From NCBI RefSeq assembly GCF_009806575.1, contig NZ_CP047095.1, positions 2,918,001 through 2,982,000 on the forward strand: a stretch of 64,000 bases of DNA, read 5' to 3'. The translations under genes and the position numbers were made by a program. A model generated the notes under the pieces. It had not been told where the DNA came from. It worked only from the letters and a program-made list of their open reading frames with translations, and did not search any database. Within the stretch, counting starts at the first letter, position 1; every line of letters begins with the position of its first letter. This DNA comes from Rossellomorea marisflavi (lineage in GTDB: Bacteria; Bacillota; Bacilli; Bacillales; Bacillaceae_B). Shown in pieces: positions 56,603-64,000 of the stretch.

Positions 56603-58369
56603 TCATTCAACATCGAGTGATAGAGAGAGTTCTTTCAGTTGGGCTTCGCTTACGCCTCCAGGTGCATCGGTAAGGACACAGCTTGCACTGGCCGTTTTCG
56701 GGAATGCAATGGTATCGCGAAGGTTTGAGCGCCCTGCAAGGAGCATCACTAGGCGGTCAAGGCCGAGGGCGATCCCGCCGTGTGGAGGTGTTCCGTACTC
56801 GAATGCCTCCAATAGGAATCCGAACTGCTCATTTGCTTCTTCTTTTGAGAAACCGAGGACGCTGAACATTTTCTCCTGAATGTCACGCTCATAGATCCTG
56901 AGGGATCCACCGCCAAGCTCATACCCATTCAAGACAAGGTCATAAGCCTGTGCCCTGACTTCTCCCGGATTGGTCTCAAGAAGCTCTAGATCTTCCCTCA
57001 CCGGCATGGTGAAAGGATGATGGGCTGCATAGTAGCGGTTGTCTCCTTCATCAAACTCAAGAAGCGGCCAGTCTGTCACCCATAGGAAGTTGAATACGGA
57101 CTCATCGATCAGACCGAGTTCCTTACCGAGCTTAAGTCGAAGGGCTCCAAGGGCATCGGCCACCACGGATTTTTTGTCTGCGACGAATAGGAGAAGGTCC
57201 CCTGTTTCTGCTTGTGCCGCAGAAGACAGGTTGGATGCATCCTCTTCCGATACAAATTTGGAAATCGGGCCTTTGAGGCCCTCTTCCTCCACCTTCAACC
57301 ATGCGAGCCCCTTTGCTCCATAGCGGGAGACAAATTCAGTGAGGCCATCGATATCTTTCCTTGAGTAGTTGGAAGCGGCCCCTTTCACGTTGATCAGTTT
57401 CACTTGACCACCGCCAGCAACGGCACCGGCGAATACCTTGAATCCTGAGTCCTTCACGATCTCGGATACATCGATGAGTTCCATGGCAAAACGGGTATCC
57501 GGCTTATCCGATCCATAGCGGCTCATGGCTTCATCATACGTCATGCGCGGGAAGACGGAGTCGATGTCAAGGCCTTTCACGTCCTTCATGAGCTTCGCCA
57601 TCATCTCTTCCACCAAGAGGATGATGTCTTCCTGCTCCATGAAGCTCATTTCCATATCGATCTGGGTGAATTCAGGCTGACGGTCTGCACGCAGATCCTC
57701 ATCACGGAAACAGCGGGCAATTTGATAATAACGGTCAAATCCGGACACCATCAGAAGCTGTTTGAAAATCTGTGGCGATTGCGGAAGGGCGTAAAATTCC
57801 CCTTGATGAACGCGGCTCGGTACAAGATAGTCACGTGCCCCTTCCGGCGTGCTCTTCGTCAGGATCGGTGTCTCCACGTCAAGGAATCCATTCTCATTCA
57901 GAAAGCTGCGGAATGACGTCGTGACATTATGGCGCATCCTGAACGTCTCGGCCATGGCCGGACGGCGGAGATCCACATAACGGTATTTCAACCGGACATC
58001 TTCGGATACTTCCATTTGATCATCGATCATGAACGGAGGTGTCTTCGCTTCATTGATGATCTGGACGTCTTCAGCATGGATTTCGATCTTTCCGGTTTTC
58101 AGGTTCGGGTTGACGGTTCCTTCTCCGCGTGCCACGACTGATCCGGTAACGGAAATGACATACTCATTGCGGATCCTTTCCGCCAGTTCGAGGGCTTCCT
58201 GTGAAAGGTCGGGATTGAATACGACCTGCACGATCCCTTCACGGTCGCGTAGATCGATGAAGATCAGACCTCCAAGGTCACGTCGTTTTTGCACCCATCC
58301 TTTGATGGTAATCGTTTCACCGATGAATGATTCCGTTACGTTTCCACAATAGGTTGTTCGTTTTGGCAT
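56603..58369 (-). CDS. aspS: Aspartyl-tRNA synthetase
   Basis: A class IIb synthetase, 588 residues. N-terminal OB anticodon-binding domain ([20 protein letters not shown]), class II motif 2 region ([20 protein letters not shown]), the bacterial GAD insertion domain in the middle, and motif 3 ([16 protein letters not shown]). Full length. It is 24 bases after hisS and shares the T-box-controlled transcript. Whether it is strictly Asp-specific or also charges Asn tRNA depends on the presence of GatCAB elsewhere. Confidence 0.96.
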   Translation of the reverse strand: MPKRTTYCGNVTESFIGETITIKGWVQKRRDLGGLIFIDLRDREGIVQVVFNPDLSQEALELAERIRNEYVISVTGSVVARGEGTVNPNLKTGKIEIHAEDVQIINEAKTPPFMIDDQMEVSEDVRLKYRYVDLRRPAMAETFRMRHNVTTSFRSFLNENGFLDVETPILTKSTPEGARDYLVPSRVHQGEFYALPQSPQIFKQLLMVSGFDRYYQIARCFRDEDLRADRQPEFTQIDMEMSFMEQEDIILLVEEMMAKLMKDVKGLDIDSVFPRMTYDEAMSRYGSDKPDTRFAMELIDVSEIVKDSGFKVFAGAVAGGGQVKLINVKGAASNYSRKDIDGLTEFVSRYGAKGLAWLKVEEEGLKGPISKFVSEEDASNLSSAAQAETGDLLLFVADKKSVVADALGALRLKLGKELGLIDESVFNFLWVTDWPLLEFDEGDNRYYAAHHPFTMPVREDLELLETNPGEVRAQAYDLVLNGYELGGGSLRIYERDIQEKMFSVLGFSKEEANEQFGFLLEAFEYGTPPHGGIALGLDRLVMLLAGRSNLRDTIAFPKTASASCVLTDAPGGVSEAQLKELSLSLDVE

Positions 58370-58393
58370 TTTTTTCTCCTCCTGGCGATTATG

Positions 58394-59665
58394 TTAGACA
58401 AGCTTGCTCTTGATGTGGTCAACGAATGAGTCAATGGCCACTTCCTCTTGTTCCCCCGTTGCCATATCCTTCACGTTCACTTTGTTTTCCTGAAGTTCAT
58501 TTTCACCGATCACGGCTACGTATTTTGCCTGATGGCGGTCTGCGCTCTTGAACTGTGCCTTCACTTTGCGATCGAGATAATCTTTCTCAGATGAAATCCC
58601 GGCTTCCCTCAGCTGATGAAGGAGTTTTACGCCATAAGCCTTGGCCTCTTCCCCCATGGCGACAATATAGCAATCGACGCCCTGATGGATCGGAAGCTCC
58701 ACCTTCTCGGCTTCAAGGGCCGCAATGAGCCTTTCGATGCTGAATGCAAATCCGATACCCGGGGTTTCGGGTCCGCCGATTTCCTGGACGAGTCCGTTGT
58801 AGCGTCCTCCTCCGCAAAGGGTGGTGATGGCACCGAAGCCTTCCGCCTCACTCATGATTTCAAATGCCGTGTGATTATAATAGTCCAGGCCGCGGACAAG
58901 AGTCGGATCTACGACGAACTCTACATCCATGCTGGTAAGATAGGATTGTACCTTTTCGAAATAGGCCTTGGATCCCTCATTCAGATAGTCGAGGATGGAC
59001 GGAGCCGTTGCCATCAATTCGTGGTCCCGGTCCTTCTTACAATCCAGGATCCTAAGTGGATTCTTCTCCAGGCGATTCTGACAATCGGAACAGAATTCGC
59101 CGATCCTTGGCTTGAAGTGATTGATCAGCGCTTCACGATGCGCTTGACGGCTGCCTCCATCACCCAGGCTGTTGATGACAAGTTTCAACTTGCGGAGTCC
59201 AAGCTTTTTGTAAATGCCCATGGCGAGTGAGAGGACCTCTGCGTCGATGGCCGGATCTTCACTTCCCAGTGCTTCCACACCGAACTGCACGAACTGGCGG
59301 TAGCGGCCTGCCTGCGGACGCTCGTAGCGGAACATCGGTCCGGTATAGAACAGTTTGGTAGGCTGATTCGCATTTCCGAACAGCTTGTTTCCTACGAATG
59401 AACGTACGACGGATGCCGTACCTTCGGGGCGGAGTGCCAGACTTCTTCCTCCTCGATCTTCAAACATGTACATCTCTTTTTGTACGATATCGGTCGTGTC
59501 ACCGACACCGCGCGTGAATAGTTCGCTCGATTCAAAGATCGGCGTACGGATTTCATTGTATTGATAAGCGCGACAAAGGTCGGTCGCCACCTTCTCGATA
59601 TATTGCCACTTCTCTACTTCTCCGGGCAGAATGTCCTGTGTTCCTCTTGGTATTTGAATAGACAA
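58394..59665 (-). CDS. hisS: Histidyl-tRNA synthetase
   Basis: A class IIa synthetase, 423 residues. Motif 1 region at [20 protein letters not shown], motif 2 [15 protein letters not shown], the His-specific [12 protein letters not shown] and [14 protein letters not shown], motif 3 [11 protein letters not shown], and the C-terminal anticodon domain. Full length, start ATG 59665. First gene of hisS-aspS behind a T-box leader. Confidence 0.97.
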   Translation of the reverse strand: MSIQIPRGTQDILPGEVEKWQYIEKVATDLCRAYQYNEIRTPIFESSELFTRGVGDTTDIVQKEMYMFEDRGGRSLALRPEGTASVVRSFVGNKLFGNANQPTKLFYTGPMFRYERPQAGRYRQFVQFGVEALGSEDPAIDAEVLSLAMGIYKKLGLRKLKLVINSLGDGGSRQAHREALINHFKPRIGEFCSDCQNRLEKNPLRILDCKKDRDHELMATAPSILDYLNEGSKAYFEKVQSYLTSMDVEFVVDPTLVRGLDYYNHTAFEIMSEAEGFGAITTLCGGGRYNGLVQEIGGPETPGIGFAFSIERLIAALEAEKVELPIHQGVDCYIVAMGEEAKAYGVKLLHQLREAGISSEKDYLDRKVKAQFKSADRHQAKYVAVIGENELQENKVNVKDMATGEQEEVAIDSFVDHIKSKLV

Positions 59666-59723
59666 GGGGATTCCTCCTTTTCATAAAGCCTTGGTATGTA
59701 AGTCCCCGCAAAATCGGGGCAAT

Positions 59724-59985
59724 AAAAAAAGCCCTCGATCCCTTGTAATAAATACAAGGGACGAGAGCTGTTATTCCCGTGGTGCCACCCTAATTGGAGT
59801 CCAATAGACTCCCACTTCACCAGTTAACGCCTGGTACGTCCATCCCCTACTTTCATTTCAGGGCGGAGCCTCCCGAGTGTTCATTCACTGGAGTACCTTG
59901 CAGAAATGCTTGCAGCCCAGGGCATTTCCTCTCTTCGCAGGTGGAGACCAGCTACTATTCTCGATCGTCGGTTTTAAAAAGCTAT
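59724..59985 (-). promoter_or_regulatory. T-box leader of hisS-aspS
   Basis: The minus strand has the T-box sequence AGGGTGGCACCACGGG (59791-59776) and a terminator stem CCCTTGTA/TACAAGGG plus GAGGGC with T-run (59768-59724). Upstream about 190 bases form the stem I region (GAAGAGAGGAAATGCCC). A CAC triplet in CTCCACCTGCG may be the His specifier, but the fold was not verified. Confidence 0.9.
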
Positions 59986-60035
59986 ATTATTTCTATAATG
60001 ATACGGATGAGGCAGGTTGATGTCAAGGGGTTTCG

Positions 60036-60212
60036 TCAGGACCTCTCCATTTTCTTTTTCAATAGGCGGACATCCTTCAGCGTCAGACCGAACTCAGAGG
60101 CGAGCTCCATGTTCAATGCGCCTTTTTCCATTTCCATGAATTGGTGAAAATCTGTCTGAAACAGTGCTTTTTCACTAGTCGAATTCATAAAAGCCTTGTC
60201 GCTTGATCGCAT
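60036..60212 (-). CDS. Small helical protein upstream of hisS
   Basis: A 58-residue protein from ATG 60212, with GAAAGGAAGG upstream. The second half (FHQFMEMEKGALNMELASEF then GLTLKDVRLLKKKMERS) looks like a helix-turn-helix, as in small DNA-binding or sigma-associated proteins. Genes of this kind occur between hisS and yrvJ in Bacilli. The exact family is not recognised; DNA or RNA polymerase binding is a guess. Convergent with none, on its own transcript. Confidence 0.7.
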   Translation of the reverse strand: MRSSDKAFMNSTSEKALFQTDFHQFMEMEKGALNMELASEFGLTLKDVRLLKKKMERS

Positions 60213-60381
60213 AGTACCCTTCCTTTCACTATTCCTACCATCTATCCTTTCCAAATGACTAAATTTCTATCGTATTAAAGGAATTTTATTTTTTATCTCG
60301 TATTTATGTGGGTATGGATCATTTTTGATGGTGTTTTCTTCAAAATGAGTTCAGAAAACGCGTGACAGTCCGATACTACTA

Positions 60382-61940
60382 GTGATGTTCATGAAGAGAG
60401 AGGAGGTTGTCCACATCAAGAAAATCTACATATCCTTCCTGGTCATCTGTCTCCTCCTTCCGCTTTTCACTTCGGTGAAGGCAAGCGCAGGCGGGGAGCG
60501 GGTGAGCATCGGGGTTCCTACACTCAATGTGAGGACCGGTCCCGGACTCAGCTATCCTGTCCTCATGCAGGCGTCTAAAGGAGAAGAGTACACGGTCACC
60601 GGAAATGACGGGGACTGGTACAAAATCGATACACCCCAAGGTGAAGGCTGGGTAGCCGAGTGGCTCGTCACCGAGGGGGATTCTTCGGACAGCCCGGCAG
60701 CACCGGCAGCGTCAGGTTTGACCGGGACGGCCAACGAGGATTCGATCAATGTAAGGAAGGCACCATCGACGGATAGCGAGCGCCTGGGGACCCTATCAAC
60801 CGGGGAAGAAGTGTCGATCACCGGAAGTGTACAGGGCTGGTATGAAATCTCATATCGGGGTGGTACGGCCTGGATCAACGAAGACTATCTATCTTTATCG
60901 GGTATGGAATCCGGAAGTAGCGATGGATCCGATTCTTCCATGACGGCCACGGTCAACGTCGAATCATTGCTTGTACGCGATGAGGCCTCACTGAACGGAG
61001 GCATCGTCGGGAAAGTCACCCGCGGTGAGTCCTATTCCATCCTTGAAGAATCGAATGAATGGTATCGGATCAAGCTATCAAACGGTGAAGATGGCTGGGT
61101 GGCAGGCTGGTTTATGAAAGTGGCCGGTGAAGAGGCAGAGGAGAAAACGGAAGGAACGTCCATGTCAGAAGGCGCTCCCGATTCCATCACGATCCTTTAT
61201 GATGGGACCAACCTCCGGACAAGCCCGACAGTCAGGCAAGCGTCGTGGAAAGGGCCGGCAGCGGTTCGACCTTCGATGTGGTGGGGACATCCGGTGACTG
61301 GTATGAGATCCGGCTGTCTGACGGAGCAAGCGCGTTTGTGGCCAACTGGATTGTCTCGAGCAAAAAAGGCGGGACATCTCCTGCTCCGGAAACATCCGGC
61401 GGACTCGAAGGCAAGACCATCGTCCTCGATCCGGGACACGGCGGGCGTGACGGTGGAACGACAGGTATCAACGGCACCCATGAAAAAAACCTGACCCTCA
61501 AGACTGCTCAGCTTGTGGCAGACAAATTAAGGAGTGCAGGTGCAGAAGTGATTCTGACGAGAAGGAATGATGAATTCATTTCCCTTCCATCCAGGGTATC
61601 ATTATCTCATTATTATATGGCCGATGCGTTTGTCAGCCTTCATTTCGACAGCATTTATGATTCGTCCATCACAGGGCATACCACCTATTATAACGGTTCA
61701 CAGCAGAAGGATTTGGCGGAGGCCGTCCATTCTGCCCTCTCCGGAAGAATGCCGAACGCCGATCGCGGGGTCCGGAACGGTGACTACCATGTGATCCGGG
61801 AAAACATGCGCCCGGCTGTCCTTGTGGAACTCGGATTCCTCAGCAATGCATCCGAAGAGGCGAATGTGAATACCGCCTACTTCCAGGATACTGCGGCCAC
61901 GAGCATCTACTACGGATTGAGCGAATACTTTACAAATTAA
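60382..61940 (+). CDS. yrvJ: SH3b/N-acetylmuramoyl-L-alanine amidase YrvJ (frameshifted)
   Basis: A secreted cell-wall hydrolase. Signal peptide (IYISFLVICLLLPLFTSVKA), four bacterial SH3 repeats (each with a ...LNVRTGPG... or LVRDEAS-type strand and a W-Y pair) that bind wall peptides, and a zinc amidase_3 domain: LDPGHGGRDGG, HEKNLTLK, SLHFDS and VLVELGFLSN give the metal ligands and catalytic Glu. The frame breaks near 61225-61236, in the fourth SH3 repeat; one extra base joins TNLRTSP to SVVERAGSGSTF. The start is unclear: the strong site AGGAGG (60401-60406) is eight bases before ATC 60415, and there is no ATG/GTG/TTG nearby. GTG 60382 is the frame limit, without a ribosome site of its own. 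Confidence 0.85.
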
Positions 61941-61978
61941 CAAAAAGCCAGGGAGGCCCGCCTCCCTGGCTTTTTGCT
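61941..61978. terminator. Bidirectional terminator yrvJ/dtd
   Basis: AAAGCCAGGGAGGC-CC-GCCTCCCTGGCTTT with A/T runs on both sides, between convergent genes. Confidence 0.94.
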
Positions 61979-62415
61979 CATTTCTCTATAATCAGGGTCA
62001 CGGGACCGTCATTGATGAGCTGTACATCCATCATGGCACCGAACACACCGGTTTCCACGTTTACGCCCTTCTCCCTCAGAATGGCATTGAAGCGCTCATA
62101 AACGACTTCTGCCTCTGCTGGCTTTGCAGCCCCCATGAAATTGGGCCTCCTGCCCTTTCGGGTGTCCCCGTAGAGGGTGAACTGTGAAATGGACAGGATC
62201 TCTCCTCCGCGGTCGAGAAGGGAATGATTCATCTTCCCATCCTCGTCTTCGAAGATCCTTAAGTTCACGACCTTATCCGCGATATAGGCCGCTTCCTCTT
62301 CCGTATCCCCGTGGGTGATCCCGACAAGGAGGACGAGTCCGGACTGGATGCGGCCCTGTACCTCGCCGTCCACTGTAACGGATGCTTGTTTGCTCCTTTG
62401 CAGTACAACTTTCAT
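61978..62415 (-). CDS. dtd: D-aminoacyl-tRNA deacylase Dtd
   Basis: Removes D-amino acids (and Gly from tRNA-Ala) from mischarged tRNAs. 145 residues with the active-site motifs [17 protein letters not shown] (SQxT) and the late [20 protein letters not shown] (Gly-cisPro equivalent region, [14 protein letters not shown]). Full length, cytoplasmic. Follows relA by 14 bases, as in B. subtilis (yrvI), and is probably co-transcribed with it. Confidence 0.96.
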   Translation of the reverse strand: MKVVLQRSKQASVTVDGEVQGRIQSGLVLLVGITHGDTEEEAAYIADKVVNLRIFEDEDGKMNHSLLDRGGEILSISQFTLYGDTRKGRRPNFMGAAKPAEAEVVYERFNAILREKGVNVETGVFGAMMDVQLINDGPVTLIIEK

Positions 62416-62429
62416 TACGTAAAACCCCT

Positions 62430-64000
62430 TCAGTTCATAATTCTTCGCACGGCATAGATATCCGATATCTGTTTGATGCGCTCCACGACTTTATGGAGGT
62501 GGGAGATATTATGGATGGAAATCGACATATTGATGGTCGCCACTTTATTCCGATCAGACTTTCCACTGACAGCCGATATATTCGTTTTGGTTTCGTTGAC
62601 GGCTTGAAGCACTTCGTTCAGAAGACCTCGACGGTCATATCCTGAAATTTCAATATCCACATTGTACTCTTTCTGATCATAGCGATCGCTTTCCCAGGAA
62701 ACGGGAATGAGGCGTTGTTCCACCCCTTCCGCCATGACATTCGTACAGTCGGAACGATGAACGGATACACCACGGCCCTTCGTGATGAAACCGACGATTT
62801 CATCTCCGGGTACCGGTGAACAGCAGCGGGACAAGCGGATCAACAGGTTATCGATGCCTTCCACGTGGACACCTGCATCTTTTTTCTTGCGCTTCTGAGG
62901 CTGTGCGTTCAGCTCTTTTACGGTTTCTTCCAGAATATCTTCCTGTTCGCGTTTCCTTCTTTCCTTCTCAGTTAGGCGGTTGGCGATTTGCGCCGCGGTG
63001 ATGCCATTGTACCCGACAGCAGCATACATATCATCTTCATTGGAGAAGTTGAACTTCTCGAAAACCCGCTTGATGTTTTCAGAAGTAAGGATCTCTTTCA
63101 CATCGAAGTCCTGTGCCTTGATCTCTTTCTCGACCATTTCACGGCCTTTCTCGATGTTCTCTTCCCTTCTCTGCTTTTTGAAGAACTGCCGGATCTTATT
63201 CTTCGCCTGTGAGGTCTGGGCAAGCTTCAGCCAATCCTGACTTGGTCCGTAGGAGTGCTTGGACGTAAGGATTTCAATGATATCACCGGTTTTCAATTTG
63301 TAATCGAGGGTGACCATCTTCCCGTTCACCTTGGCCCCGATCGTCTTATTCCCGATCTCAGAGTGGATCCGGTAAGAGAAATCGATGGGCACCGATCCTG
63401 ACGGAAGCTCCAGGACATCCCCTTTTGGCGTGAAGACGAAGACCATATCGGAAAACAGGTCGATCTTAAGAGACTCCATGAACTCCTCTGCGTTGGCCGA
63501 TTCGTTCTGGAACTCGAGGATCTCCCTGAACCATGAGAGCTTCTTATCGAAGGAAACGGGTTCATTGGCTTCCTTACCTTCCTTGTACGCCCAGTGGGCT
63601 GCGACACCGTACTCCGCGATCTCATGCATCTCAAGCGTCCTGATCTGCACTTCAAGCGGGTCCCCTTTCGGCCCGATCACGGTCGTATGGAGTGACTGAT
63701 ACATATTCGGCTTCGGCATGGCGATGTAATCTTTGAAGCGGCCGGGCATCGGCTTCCATCTCGTATGGATGATGCCGAGGACGGCATAGCAATCCTTGAT
63801 GCTGTCCACGACGATCCTAACGGCCAGAAGGTCATAAATTTCATTGAATTGTTTATTCTGAAGGGCCATTTTCCGGTAGATGCTGTAAATATGCTTCGGA
63901 CGGCCGGATATATCGGCGATGATCTTCACATCACTGAGATGATCCTTCACGTCGTCGACGACTTCTTCCAGGTATTCTTCCCGCTCTGCACGCTTCTTCT
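62430..64000 (-). CDS. relA: (p)ppGpp synthetase/hydrolase RelA, 3' part
   Basis: The C-terminal 523 or so residues of a Rel protein; the 5' part, with the HD hydrolase domain, lies beyond the right edge. In view: the synthetase domain ([54 protein letters not shown]), the TGS domain ([21 protein letters not shown]), the helical and zinc-finger region ([16 protein letters not shown]) and the ACT domain at the end. The open frame continues past 63950, where an internal GTG lies, to base 64000 ([15 protein letters not shown]). It makes and degrades the stringent-response alarmone. Confidence 0.96.
   Translation of the reverse strand, partial: KKRAEREEYLEEVVDDVKDHLSDVKIIADISGRPKHIYSIYRKMALQNKQFNEIYDLLAVRIVVDSIKDCYAVLGIIHTRWKPMPGRFKDYIAMPKPNMYQSLHTTVIGPKGDPLEVQIRTLEMHEIAEYGVAAHWAYKEGKEANEPVSFDKKLSWFREILEFQNESANAEEFMESLKIDLFSDMVFVFTPKGDVLELPSGSVPIDFSYRIHSEIGNKTIGAKVNGKMVTLDYKLKTGDIIEILTSKHSYGPSQDWLKLAQTSQAKNKIRQFFKKQRREENIEKGREMVEKEIKAQDFDVKEILTSENIKRVFEKFNFSNEDDMYAAVGYNGITAAQIANRLTEKERRKREQEDILEETVKELNAQPQKRKKKDAGVHVEGIDNLLIRLSRCCSPVPGDEIVGFITKGRGVSVHRSDCTNVMAEGVEQRLIPVSWESDRYDQKEYNVDIEISGYDRRGLLNEVLQAVNETKTNISAVSGKSDRNKVATINMSISIHNISHLHKVVERIKQISDIYAVRRIMN

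Overview
The window looks like chromosome of an endospore-forming, competence-gene-bearing Bacillaceae bacterium with moderate GC. A Rossellomorea- or Bacillus-like genome would fit, but the genus is a guess. It shows the gene orders known from Bacillus subtilis around comEC-nadD-yqeH-sda and around yrhC-mccB-alaS-recD2-mnmA-cymR-hisS-relA. It also carries sporulation genes (sigK, yunB, tgl, sda), SD-rich leaders, GTG/TTG starts and T-box leaders. Most genes are on the minus strand.

Layout. (1) 0.2-9.7 kb: yqzM, the late competence genes comEC-comEB-comEA, then yqeM-rsfS-yqeK-nadD-yhbY-aroE-yqeH-yqeG (ribosome maturation, NAD and shikimate enzymes) and the sporulation checkpoint gene sda behind a cluster of DnaA boxes. 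(2) 9.7-20.4 kb: a variable segment joining two conserved blocks. It holds psd and pssA (phosphatidylethanolamine synthesis), a collagen-like/beta-helix surface protein, an unsplit sigK, a three-gene operon coding a coiled-coil membrane protein, a membrane-anchored binding-protein/vWA protein and TelA, then yunB and a run of tiny YrzI-type genes. (3) 20.5-22.5 and 54.3-56.3 kb: two identical IS110-family elements, each inserted at the same point of a dispersed palindromic repeat. (4) 22.5-46.3 kb: the sulfur-recycling operon yrrT-mtnN-mccA-mccB-yrhC, yrzA, yrrS, pbpI, greA, udk, trmR, mltG, yrzB-ruvX-ireB, T-box-controlled alaS, yrrI, recD2, yrrB, mnmA-iscS-cymR and rarA. (5) 46.3-54.2 kb: spore transglutaminase tgl, a 208-bp tandem repeat, a yhcEFGHI-like GntR/ABC operon with a clear operator, tcdA and an NhaC-type antiporter. 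(6) 56.3-64 kb: 6S RNA, aspS-hisS behind a T-box, the amidase gene yrvJ, dtd and the 3' part of relA, which runs off the right edge.

Functional links. CymR, made with IscS and MnmA, is the expected repressor of the yrrT-mccB operon in the same window. MtnN, MccA and MccB turn S-adenosylhomocysteine/homocysteine back into cysteine, which IscS then uses for MnmA thiolation of tRNA.

Caution: four otherwise ordinary genes (comEC, yqeG, psd, yrvJ) each need exactly one extra base to read through. In three of them the site is a G/C run, so base-calling error is as likely as real mutation. The most interesting non-standard material is the IS110/repeat pair with a possible guide RNA, the TelA-vWA operon, the collagen/beta-helix protein and the cluster of very small genes at 18.8-20.4 kb. 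No rRNA, tRNA or CRISPR array was seen.
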